From: Lepidodermella squamata
Taxonomy: Eukaryota; Gastrotricha
Reading direction: 5' to 3'
Length of the DNA: 64,000 nucleotides
Assembly (NCBI GenBank): GCA_047495785.1
Contig: JBLDXI010000007.1
Location: 3,038,001 to 3,102,000 of the forward strand
Shown here: positions 10,972 through 21,798 of the stretch, one piece after another
How the letters are laid out: each line of letters opens with the position of its first letter
Position numbering within the stretch: position 1 is the first letter of the stretch
Translations under genes and position numbers: made by a program
Notes under the pieces: generated by a model
What the model saw: the letters and a program-made list of their open reading frames with translations, nothing else
Told to the model about the DNA's origin: nothing
Database searches by the model: none

Positions 10972-11683
10972 TTTAAAAAATCCGAAGAAAGTTGATCCAG
11001 CCAGGTAAAAACCGAAAATTCCCGAACCAGTTACCATCGAGTTTTCCGGGTTTTCTTCGGCAATTTTTAAATTTCTTCGGTAAAATCATGGATAAAGGAT
11101 TGAAGACTCCTCAGTTGGCTAAATTTCAAAAATTAGTTTCGATCTTTTAACAACTTTGGAAATTACAAAATGGTTGTGCAACTTATGGGACACGCTGTAT
11201 CAGATAAGGTATGAATAGCAGAGTATATAGCAGCGACTAATATGGTTTTAGGCTTTTGATAGATGATAATTATTGGTGGCAAATTTTATGGTTTAAATAT
11301 CGCTTTTTCCAATTGTTACATAAGGCTTTCAGGAGGCAACTATTGTCTGTGGCGCCCAGTCGCAAATATAGCTAGCGCGCGATGCCAAGATCGCGTGCCT
11401 GTACGTAAAATTGTTTTTTTTTGAACTTTTCATCAGACAGCTATGTCACCCGACAACCTACATCTTTTGTTAAATTTGCCTAAATTCAAACTTTGCCGAT
11501 CATTTTTGAACTATATCGCCTAGCCCAGGAACCTGAAAACTTGGTTCTTTACATTCGATCCAAGGCTCTTACCGATTCGAGGACTAGAAATGATTTGTGG
11601 AACCCGTTAATTGGCGGAATCGGGACTTCAAAATGACGTCCTTAGACTTGTTGTACCCTTAAAACTGGGTTCTTGCATGTCTC

Positions 11684-11708
11684 TGTGTGTGTGTGTGTGT
11701 GTGTGTGT
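11684..11708. repeat. (TG)n microsatellite
   Basis: A run of about 12 TG units. In copy B the same place carries a CT run followed by a shorter TG run, consistent with slippage after duplication. Confidence 0.9.
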
Positions 11709-11712
11709 TTGA

Positions 11713-12013
11713 ATACATGGGCCATGTGCTTCGTTGATCAAGCCGATGCATTGAAGGGCGAAACAAAACGCAGCCATCTGCGATGTTTGCTCCTCAATTT
11801 TTATGAAATTGAAATGCGTGAATTATTTAAAACTGCTAAGAACAAGCGGCTTCGCCCTCTGCCACTCCAATAATTGTGATGTCTCAAGATTTTGAATAAC
11901 AAGTACCTTTAGCAGTTGAAACTATATCAGTTATTTCGGCGAAATTTCTCAGATTTTCGGATCTCGACTTTGAATGCGATTTTGAAGATGATGCTACATA
12001 CTACTCTCATGAT
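11713..12013 (+). pseudogene. Relic of ASB-like SOCS exon (copy A)
   Basis: A frame with MCFVDQADALKGETKRSHL matches ICFYEQAGTLSGETKRRYL in the exon at 25472-26253. After a gap and a stop, a second piece reads KFLRFSDLDFECDFEDDA, matching the acidic C-terminal tail of the same exon. The SOCS box itself is mostly gone. It is an old fragment of a close relative of the 21799-26253 gene. Confidence 0.7.
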
Positions 12014-12536
12014 TATTTTAATATTTCAGTAAAAAAATTTTTATTCGAAATGTGGAATATTTAAATTTTGCTTGGAATTTGTGTGCGAATTTTTCTTCAT
12101 TCGAATTCATTACCCTTCAGCAATCCTAAAGCCTAAAGCTTCGAATTTTTCGGGTTTTTTAATTTAAAGCCAGCCGGGAAAACCTCCCATCAATGGATTT
12201 CGTCAAATCAATTGGATACTGAAGAATTTCCGCAGTTCCTGGAACTCAACATAAAAAAACGGAATACTGAAAATTTTAGCAATGGAATTGAGGAAAAGGT
12301 GGAAGTCCTGTTGGAAAAATATGTTTGGCACGCGAATTTTTTATTAATAATCAACATTTTTTCTTTTCATGAAATTTCCCATCCTCTCTAGTCAAAATCA
12401 GCTTTTTTGAAAGATCCAAGATACTTAATTATATTAGTAAATCCTGAGAATTATTCCATCTAAAAGCTCAGGAAAATGTTATTTTTCAATATTTATTGCC
12501 TCAATTTTTACGATTTCTGATTTTTAGAGCATTAAA

Positions 12537-12736
12537 ATGAACGATTTTGCTGGAGCTGGCGAACCCACCTCTGAAATCGAAGCTTACTTCGCATCTCTAA
12601 ACAGCCACGACCCCCACATTTTGTGCAAAAGAGACGAGCGATTCAAAAATTGCCCCCTCGAAGCTCCGCAATTTCGCAAAGATTTCCGGCAACTCGTCGA
12701 GCGTTTGATCCTCGATGTTCGAGCTAATTGCAAAAT
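12537..12736 (+). pseudogene. Truncated ASB-like exon 1 at end of copy A
   Basis: The first 200 nt are nearly identical to the start of the gene at 21799 (MNDFAGAGEPTSEIEAYF). Similarity stops abruptly at the duplication breakpoint, after which the frame soon ends. It keeps the same acceptor-like TTTTTAG just before the ATG. It has no ankyrin or SOCS part and is a by-product of the tandem duplication. Confidence 0.85.
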
Positions 12737-13539
12737 ACGCGTAATATGGAGGTCTATCGGTTAGGCATGGTAACAAAAAATTTGAGATTCCAGTGAAGAC
12801 TAGAAATCTGAAAAAACAATAAATAGGGGAAATGTAGGGCTGGAGTCTCAAATTTAGTCCTGAAACCATAGATTTAGGGTGCGCACTTGGCACATCCATC
12901 TAATATGCCCGAACTGTGGCAGCTCATCAAACTATTTTCACAGCCGGTAAAGAATTGCGGCCGGCTATTAGGCCCCTTTCCAGCCGCAATTTCACTTTAA
13001 TCCTGATCCGGCCGCTGGCAATAATAAAACAGAAACTTTCCGGCCGCAAACCTCTTGAAGCAAAAAATGAAGGTTCGGAGTATTTTTAAGCGAACGATCA
13101 GTTTGTAAATTTGATTTTTTGGGTGTTACCCTACTTGGAAGTGAAAATTTAAGCATGGTGTAATTTCATCCACTTTTCACGGCTTCAGTTTTCCCAGCAT
13201 AAAATTAGGTAATAGAGGAGTTTTAAAGCTGAAATCGATGTATTAGAACCTGACTGGTTATGAAAATCCACATTTGTAAGCGCGTGGATCTCCGGAATTT
13301 CGTAAAAATCGTGTGCGATTTGCTAATTTTTGGTTATTCTTGCTTTCTGGTTTTCAGGGCATAAGAACTTACAAAAAATGGTATAAATCGGGTATAAATC
13401 GATGAATTCAATCGCCCAAAAATCCAATTTCGCATTTTTGGATTATTATTGTTTTCCATATTATTTTTTTTATATTTGTTACGCAACTTATGCGTATTAT
13501 CGTAACTATTTGTTTTGACAATTTTTAAATCTGGTCCTG
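12737..13539. other. Spacer between duplication copies
   Basis: Single-copy within this window. It contains GCGGCCGG-rich patches at about 12945-13050 that recall 5500-5560, otherwise AT-rich. No gene recognised. Confidence 0.4.
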
Positions 13540-13720
13540 CGGTTCTATGTCAATGGAGCAAACGAAAATTGAGCAAAATGACTTTTGAGCAAAACGAGAT
13601 TAGAGCAAAACGACACGAGAGCAAATTTTATTTAAAATAAACAACAGCTGCAATTAATTATAAAATTTGCTCTCGTGTCGTTTTGCTCTAATCTCGTTTT
13701 GCTCAAAAGTCATTTTGCTC
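13540..13720. mobile_element. Foldback with perfect 60-nt arms at duplication junction
   Basis: Arms 13571-13630 and 13661-13720 are exact reverse complements over 60 nt around a 30-nt loop. Each arm is built of GAGCAAAA(T/C)GA-like sub-repeats. The left flank 13540-13573 recurs in inverted orientation at the window start. Copy B of the tandem duplication begins five bases after the right arm. Confidence 0.9.
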
Positions 13721-13882
13721 TAATAAAAAGTGTGACACCACGTGAAGTCTCAATTGAAGTCTCAAGACGCACCTGTTGCCAATAGCAGAAGTCGTATTAC
13801 TCTTCTCAGCCGAGTAAATCCGAGTCTTCAAACGTTTATTTCTAATGTAAATAGAATCGACCCTTTTTGGTTTATTCCTAAA

Positions 13883-14454
13883 ATGAATGCTCATGACGAT
13901 GAAATTTGCGATCAATTGGTTACTTGCCCGTTATCTGGGCTTAGCTTTCGCGCAAATATATTCGACTTCCTTCAAGAATTAATCGACGAAGCAGCGGATA
14001 GCCTTGAATTGCCTGCCGAGAAGTTCATTTTGGTAACGGATGGTTATAGAAATTTTTTGGATTCACATTAACTCAAGGCTATTACCGCACATGTTCAAGG
14101 CATTAGGAATTTTTCTGGCCATGAGACACAATTTCGTCACTCATCGTAGGCTTTTTTCTTGTATTATCGCTGTTTGCGTTATTCATAAAACAAGCTGTAA
14201 TAGGCTGGCTAAAAAACCAGCAGCGGTATTTTTGATTTATTTTATTTCAATTTTGATTTATTTTTATTAAAACTAGCTACAAATGTGAAAAATCCCAAAT
14301 TTTGCGCGCATCGATTGGACATATCAGGGAAATTCTCATTCATAAGTTTGCCCTCTATAGCACATGCCGTGACCTAGATTGTACCGCCTTTGATCATTTT
14401 ACGCTCGCCGTTGATGATAGGCCTTACGCGCTTGTTGGTAATAAAGATGAGTAA
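13883..14454 (+). pseudogene. Relic of ASB-like exon 1 (copy B)
   Basis: Same decayed exon as at 4239-4810, including the same early stop, and nearly identical in sequence. Confidence 0.6.
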
Positions 14455-14912
14455 ATATGTGCGGCATTTATTTCGTCTGTTTCGCGTGCTCGTGCCAATG
14501 AAGACTTCGAAACGTGTTAAATAGCGCTGGTCAGTCTAATAGTCTTGCTAATCTCATCTTTTCCCCATTGTCCTTCGTTTTCGGTTTTTCGTAAAACAAA
14601 TCAGTTCGAAATCGATCAATCAAGAATCGCGAAAATAGAAAATACAAACTCTAGTTTTAACAAATCGCTATGTTCAGAAAATCTTCTCGAGAAAATCACG
14701 TTGAATCTCATTTTCCGTTGTCCCAAGTCTTTGTTATTCTTTTTGATAATTTGAATTGATAATTCTAAAATAATCAAGTTGGTTACGGTAACAGGAGGGC
14801 CCATTCTTTATGTAAGTATCAGGAATTTTTTGAGCATGAATTTCGGAAAAAAGTCACATAATTGTTTATTTATTTAATTTATTTTACTTATTATTAATCG
14901 ATTACCAAATCG

Positions 14913-15929
14913 GTAAAATAAAATCTGCCGCCCCAAAAGGTGAAAGTTCGTTTAATCTCAGCCCTCATTTAATAATAGCGCGCCCTCTCGTTTTAAATAC
15001 GCGCGCCCTCGTTTTGAAGAGGCGCGCCCTAATAGTAAACAAAGTCGCCCAGGTTGGTTAAACCACCGCCCAATTTCATTTATTCAATTTGGGCGGCTTT
15101 CAGCTCATTTTTCATTTAAATCAGTGCTCCGAAAACTCGGATTTTTTTCCGGCCGCGTGTGGCCGGCATGGCGGCCGGTTTCTCAAAGAATTGCTGGAAT
15201 GCGGCCGGAAGCCTAGTTTCGCACGATCATAACCCGAAAATCAGCTTGTTTTGCACTATTTTCAGCCGGCGTGTAAACACTCGAACGCAGATAATTCCTT
15301 GATCCCCGGCAAGTCGCTTTAACGCGGCGAGCTTGCAACACCTTCGACAGGCGTGCGAGGGGCGTAGCGGGTGTATGAACTTTACACGCGGTGTGCAATT
15401 ATTAATAAAATGCTTGAAGAGACACGCTTCCACGTCGTAATTTGTTCGGCCTGTAATAAGCATCCCTTGAACATAAAGCCGCCCCTAAACCTGGCCGTTA
15501 GACGATTGATAAGTGTCTCATGTCCTAACATGTCCCTGCTCAAGCATTAGAGGCTATTGCTTTTACGGATATTGCTTCGCTGCTCCGATTGCCAAATTGT
15601 CCCAAAAAATCGTCCGCTCGCTGTTAATCATATCCCAGGTGGTAGGCATTTTGGTTCTTATACCGTTTCAGCCGATGTTATGTTGATACCAATGAAGGAA
15701 TAGAGGTGCGGCTAATAGGCGCATCATCATCACATTTGCAATTTTCTTATTTTAACGGGGCGACGTTTTATATTTCAAGGCGACTGATTATCAGTCAGGT
15801 GCGGCCTTCCGCCTTGAGGGGCGGATTAAGGCGAATTAGTGCGGCGATCGCGCAATGAGGGCGACTTTATTTATTGTTAGGCGACACAAATGGGGCGAAC
15901 TTTTACCTTTTTGGGCGACAGATTTTACC
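14913..15929. mobile_element. Inverted-repeat element rich in GGCGA motifs (copy B)
   Basis: Duplicate of the element at 5269-6285 with the same imperfect terminal inverted repeats. Confidence 0.5.
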
Positions 15930-16044
15930 TCACCCATTACCTAATCGCCAGAATTTTTCATTGCAATTTTCCTTAATTTCTGGAAAATTCCGAAAACAGA
16001 TGAATTTCTGAAAGATTTACTCACACTTTGAATGATGTCGCGCC

Positions 16045-16207
16045 AGAACAGTGTGCCGAAAATAGAAACAAATGGCGTAATGCATTTGATGCGCAGAAAA
16101 AACTGGCGTTCAACTTTTTTCCAGCGATCATAGGCACGCGACTGATTTGGCGAAGATGCAAATAGCTAGTTTTACGCCATTTGTTTCTATTTCCGGCACA
16201 CTGTTCT
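16045..16207. mobile_element. Short MITE with 36-nt inverted repeats (copy B)
   Basis: Duplicate of the 163-nt element at 6401-6563. Confidence 0.7.
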
Positions 16208-16321
16208 GTGAAAGTCTCCCAGACAAGCAAGAAATAATGACGCGTTTCTTAGGCTCCTTCGGGTAAATTTTGTACCCTCAGGTTAATTCACTGTCAATAG
16301 ATCTTTAAATATTCTGGTTGA

Positions 16322-18405
16322 ATGATCGAAGCTAACCATGATGAGAAGTGCGATGAATACACAACTTGCCCGTTATCTGGGCGTGAATTTCGTGAAAAAT
16401 TGGACGATTTCTCGCAAGAATTGATCAAACGAGCTGCTTCCAGCCTTGAATTACCCGCCGACGAATTTTTCATGATAACTGATGGCTACATGATTAATAA
16501 TGGCTACGTCATAGCGCTGGTGCCATGCCGCTTTCTTGGCAATTTTCTGGCTGCTGGGCGGCAAAGTGACCCGCAAACTTTCGGCTCAACTCTAATTCAA
16601 TGCTGCCTCGATCGAGTTGTGACTTCAGGCCCGAAATTCAGTCCAAACGACGCCATCCTTCTGTACTTGTCCATCTGCTTCGCGCAATGTGAACCTTTGA
16701 AAGCTTTCATGGAATTGAGACGGCACCTCATACCGCGCTGTTACCTTCAGGCTATGTTAGAGCCGGCGTTCAAAACCCACGCTGATTGTCTGAAGAGCGC
16801 GCCAGGGCATCAGAATTACGCCCCGTTCGGGGTCCGATGTGAAGCTGTCGACCTTTTGATGAAATCAGGGGCTGATTTAGCGACGTTATCTGCTCGCGAT
16901 TGTGAGCGTGAGTTTCCGAGAAATTAAAAATGTTAAGTTGCGCAACGATTTTGTAAATTTGCGAATTTTTGAAGAAAATTGAACTAATTTTTTGAAATTT
17001 AGAGAATTTTCACGATTTTACCGAAAAGTAAAAAGAATGTACTGGAGAAACCCCTGAAAACCCCGATGGTAACTGGTTCAGTAATTTTCCGTTTTTACCT
17101 GGTTGGATCTAATTTCATCGGATTTTTTTAATCCCATTTGCAAATTGGCGGAAAAGGAATCACAAACTCTAAAACGATAGGAAAAGTTTTGCTGACGGCC
17201 AAAAAAATCCTTGAAGAAAAATTCAAAATGGAACAAGAATAGCAATAAAGTAAAGCAATGAGTTAATTCCGAGGAAATTTTGTGTAAAATACCGAAAATT
17301 ACCGAACCAGTTACCATCTGGATTTTCAGGGTTTTTTCTCCGGTAAATTCTTTTAATTTTCGGTAAAATCGTGGATAGAACATTCTCCCGGTCTTTTTAG
17401 TTAAATAATTAGGCGAATTTTCTACAAAATTTTGCGAAATTGGAAAATTGATGAGAATTGATGATTGAAAGGTTGATGAGAAATCTCGCTGGAATTTAAA
17501 ATTATTGGTAAAATTATGGAATTAACTGACCGGACTTTCTTGCTTTTTTAACCTATTTTCAATCACTAAGAATTATCTGCCATTTACTTAATAATTCTTA
17601 AAAATTCTATTAAATTTCAGAAATTCTTGGCAATATTTTCAGTAGCTATCTTCAACTTGGATTTGATCAGCAAGTTCCGACTGAAGCGCTTGGAAACGTG
17701 TTTAACAAGGTGACGAAAACTCTGCATTTTCCTCCTGATTTCTGGCTTCGCTACCTCAATCGACCTCTACCGTACCTTGAAATCTTCTTCCACAATCCAT
17801 CAATTCTGAGCTACATCATGAAAGAAATTGTCGAGAGTAAATTGCCTGATTCTGGCAACTTCAAGCTGAACTTTTTCGATATGGTCAACCCCAGCCAGTA
17901 TTTCGATAATCATGCCGTCAGGCCTTATTTAGCACTGAAGCTCGTCGCCTTGCCTTATTTGAGATCTGGCCTGCCTATCGATAACATTTCTTGCTTAACC
18001 TCGCCGAACTACGCCCGGCGGCTTGTCGAAGACTGGGATTGGATTGCCGGTGACTTGGGCGGTTTCATCGCGAAACGCTACTTCCTATTCGCCTTGCACT
18101 TCATGGATCTCAACGGCTTTAATTTATCTAAAATAATCAATTTTACTTCAGCTCGCGGGAGTGAAATTTTCGATTTATTCATCGAATCAGGTCGCCAATA
18201 TCCATTCACGTTGCGGGGATTTTGCCGCCGCGTTATCTTGAGGCATCTCCCAGCTGGCGTGAGGAGGCGCCCCGAGGCGATTAAATCGCTGGATATTCCG
18301 AGCAGCTGGGAGGACTTCTTGAACTTTGACGATTTGGATTTCAAAGTCGACTGGAATGTTGTTACAAGGTTTTTGGCCAACCGCAGCTTTAATGATCTGG
18401 ATTAA
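16322..18405 (+). CDS. ASB-like ankyrin/SOCS-box protein, intact copy B
   Basis: Exons 16322-16907 and 17621-18405 join in phase 1 (C + AA) to give 456 aa. Exon 1 holds a helical domain starting CPLSGREFR and ends in an ankyrin-like CEAVDLLMKSGADL segment. Exon 2 carries the family (L/V)ALPYLRSG motif, a BC-box-like PFTLRGFCRRVILRHLPAG, a Cullin-box-like LDIPSSWEDFL and the FDDLDF acidic tail. SOCS boxes bind Elongin B/C and recruit Cullin ligases, so a substrate-receptor role is inferred; the target is unknown. The first exon-2 acceptor (17618-17620) keeps the frame, whereas the nearby TTTTCAG at 17642 does not. The 713-nt intron holds an inverted-repeat element. The gene is the intact twin of the broken copy at 6678-9178. 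Confidence 0.8.
17011..17373. mobile_element. Inverted-repeat element inside ASB-like intron (copy B)
   Basis: Duplicate of 7367-7729, here inside the intron of the intact gene. Confidence 0.65.
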
Positions 18406-18874
18406 CTCGAAAACATGCGCCAAAATGACAATTTCGTTGAATTTACACCTGTTCTCGTTTTTTGTTATCGTTTTTACGGATTTTCTTTGACGCTGATACG
18501 TTATACTTTTATTTGCTCATTTTATTATATTATCACCGTTTTTACTCGAGTTCCAGCTTTGACTTGTCGTAACATCTACTTGTTTTGTTATTTATGAAGT
18601 ATTTATCGATTTTTCGTTCATAATATTCCGTGTTTTTTCTCTTTTTTTTAGGTGTAATTTTGATATTAAATCTTCATGGCAAGCCGCGGCAAACGATGCT
18701 CTTGAAAAGGTTTTCCTCGAGATCCTCGAATGGGTCCTCGAATTAAGCTGTATTTAAATTTGAGCGTTCTAAAATAATTTTCATTAATAATTTGTTAATT
18801 AAATTAAGCGTTAAATTTTGGCAAAGCTTGAGTTCTTAGTCTTAAAAATTCTCACCGCCAGGAATGATTAACCT

Positions 18875-19278
18875 CAGATATACCCTCAACTGGGGTGACT
18901 TTGGCATCCCAAAAATCGAAGATGGTAAGGTAAATACCCCGTGAGTGGGGTGCCGTTGGATAGCCCAAGGAAAGGCCAGCCCGGATGTGTGCAATGCACA
19001 TCGATACAACCCATCTAGGGACATATAATAGCAGGTGAAGTTTTGAGAAAATTTTGAAATGTTTTTATTAAAACTTTGGTGACTGCCCAATTGAAGCCGT
19101 ATGATTAAAATGATGCGATTTTCAGACAGCATTTTCTCCCGGCTATCCAACGGTACCCCCCTCGGGGGCATTTACCTTACCATCTTCGATTTTTGGTATT
19201 TGCCAAAGTCACGCCATTTTGGTACGTCAAAGTCACCCGACTGCCCAAAGTCACCCGAGTTGACGGTAGATACGTGTT
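18875..19278. mobile_element. Inverted-repeat element (copy B)
   Basis: Duplicate of 9640-10040 with several substitutions. The pairing arms (TCGAAGATGGTAAGGTAAAT and its complement) are cleaner here. Confidence 0.65.
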
Positions 19279-20019
19279 ACTAACTTTCAAGCGTAAAAAT
19301 ATCACATGTTTGTACTCTATCCAGCGTGAGTTAGCGAATCCAGGGTTTAAATACTAGTTCAATGCGATCGTTGATCTTATTGCGTAAGACAAATAGGTCG
19401 AGTTGAGCACGATTCGACCCGGTTTTTGACTGTCCCAAACTGGTCGTGACCCAATTACGATCACGCGGTCGCGATTTTGATGGGCCGTGCTTGTCCCAAT
19501 TTTCCATTAAACATTTTTGCTAGATATGTCGTGATAAGAAACGTTGTTGCCATTCGTGACCTGATGGTTGTTTCCTCGTGATGTATATTTAGCATCTCGA
19601 AGTCATGTGATAAATGTCAGGCCTTCGATAAGAAAATTGGTTCACGGATAATCATTCACGTCCGTTTTCTAGCGAAAGCACGTGCTTGGAATTTTGAAAT
19701 GCGTCATATCAGTCCCATCTTGGTTGTCACTGTCGTAGTGCTGAACGATAATGGGAGAATATTCTGATAATTTTCTCCGGAAAAATCGCTTAGTTTTTTA
19801 GTTTCACGTGTTCCCTGAAATCGCAATTATTTTTATTTTCTCTTGCCCACGCCCGATAGACGCGTATTTTGCGCTCTAAGCGGTCTAGGTTAAGGGGATG
19901 AAGTAATTGATATCGATTTTCCGTGATCGATTTAATAAATGGAAGTGGCTATAACACCGACTAAAGGGTGTCACAAGGTGACCATTTACACCCAGTGACT
20001 AAAAGGTTAAATTTTTAAT
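19279..20019. other. Intergenic, copy B
   Basis: Counterpart of 10041-10794. No gene recognised. Confidence 0.4.
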
Positions 20020-20236
20020 CCCACTCACAAGAGACATAATACTTTATTTCTATTCTTATGGCATTTTAGATTTTTCTTAGATTTTCCCCTGTCATCATTT
20101 TAGTAGGAGAAGGCATCAGAAACTCTAAAATGATGATAAGGGAAGTCATGTCTAATGGTCAGAAAAATCTTGGAAAAATCTAAAATGCCATAAGAATAAA
20201 GAATAGTTATGAAGTATTATGTCTCTTGTGAGTGGG
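20020..20236. mobile_element. MITE with CCCACTCACAAGAG termini (copy B)
   Basis: Starts CCCACTCACAAGAGACATAA and ends with its complement. The pairing extends outward into TTTTTAAT on both sides and inward through TGGCATTTTAGATTTTT. A fuller version of 10795-10971. Confidence 0.8.
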
Positions 20237-20988
20237 ATTAAAAAAATCCGAAGAAAGTTGACCCACCCAGGTAAAAACCGAAAATTCCCGAACCAGTTAC
20301 CATCGAGGTTTTCCGGGTTTTCTTCGGCAATTTGTAAATTTCTTAGGTAAAATCATGGATAAAGGATGGAAGATCCTTCAGTTGGCTAAATTTCAAAAAT
20401 TAGTTTCGATCTTCTAACAACTTTCAAAATTACAAAATGGTAGCGCAACTTATGGGACACGCTGCATCAGATAAGGTATGTATGAATAGCAGAGTAAGTA
20501 TAGATATGTAGCAGCGACAAACATGGTTTTAGGCTTTTGATTGATGATATTTATTGGTAGCAAATGTTATGGGTTTTTCCAATTGTTACATAAGGCTTTC
20601 AGGAGGCAACTATTGTCTGTGGCGCCCAGTCGCAAATATAGCTAGCGCGCGATGCCAAGATCGCGTGCCTGTACGTAAAATTGTTTTTTTTTGAACTTTT
20701 CATCAGACAGCTATTTCACCCGACAACCTACATCTTTTGTTAAATTTGCCTAAATTCAAACTTTGCCGATCATCTTTGAACTACATCGCCTAGCCCAGGA
20801 ACCTGAAAACTTGGTTCTTTACATTCGATCCAAGGCTCTTATCGATTCGAGAACTAGAAATGATTTGTGGAGTCCATTAATTGGCGGAATCGGGACTTCA
20901 AAATGACGTCCTTAGACTTGTTGCACCCTTAAAACTGGGTTCTTGCATGTCTCTCTCTCTCTGTGTGTGTGTGTGTGTGTGTGTTTGA

Positions 20989-21289
20989 ATACATGGGCCA
21001 TGTGCTTCGTTGATCAAGCCGATGCATTGAAGGGCGAAACAAAACGCAGCCATCTGCGATGTTTGCTCCTCAATTTTTATGAAATTGAAATGCGTGAATT
21101 ATTTAAAACTGCTAAGAACAAGCGGCTTCGCCCTCTGCCACTCCAATAATTTTGATGTCTCAAGATTTTGAATAACAAGTACCTAAAGCAATTGAAACTA
21201 TATCAGTTATTTCGGCGAAATTTCTCAGATTTTCGGATCTCGACTTTGAATGCGATTTTGAAGATGATGCTACATACTACTCTCATGAT
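20989..21289 (+). pseudogene. Relic of ASB-like SOCS exon (copy B)
   Basis: Duplicate of the fragment at 11713-12013, with the same internal stop and the same FSDLDFECD tail remnant. Confidence 0.7.
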
Positions 21290-21798
21290 TATTTTAATAT
21301 TTCAGTAAAACATTTTTTATTCGAAATGTGGAATATTTAAATTCTGCTTGGAATTTGTGTGCGCATTTTTCTTCATTCGAATTCGATGTCAATTCGAATT
21401 ACCCTTCAGCAATCCTAAAGCCTAAAGCTTCGAATTTTTCGGGTTTTTTAATTTAAAGCCAGCCGGAAAAACCTCCCATCAATGGATTTCGTCAAATCAA
21501 TTGGATACTGAAGAATTTCCGCAGTTCCTGGAACTCAACATCAAAAAAACGGAATACTGAAAATTTTAGCAATGAGGGAAAGGTGGAAAAATATGTTTGG
21601 CACGCGAATTTTTTATTAATAATCAACATTTTTTCTTTCTTAAATTTCCCATCCTCTCTAGTCAAAATCAACTTTTTTGAAAGGTCCATGATAGTTAATT
21701 ATATTAGTAAATCCTCAGAATTCTTCCATCCGGAAAATGTTATTTTTCAATATTTATTGCCTCAATTTTTTACGATTTCTCTTTTTTAGAGCATTAAA

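Larger units (their letters stand above)
4082..12736. repeat. Tandem segmental duplication, copy A
   Basis: This segment is nearly identical to 13726-21998. The offset is 9,644 nt from 4082 to 8062. It drops to 9,222 after a 422-nt insertion found only in this copy, becomes 9,227 after a 5-nt deletion in this copy, and is 9,262 at the far end. Similarity starts at AAAAGTGTGACACC and stops after GAGCTAATTGCAAAAT. The block carries an ASB-like exon relic, a broken ASB-like gene, a SOCS relic, several inverted-repeat elements and the first 200 nt of another ASB-like exon. A spacer of 989 nt separates the copies. The few substitutions over kilobases indicate a recent event. Confidence 0.95.
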
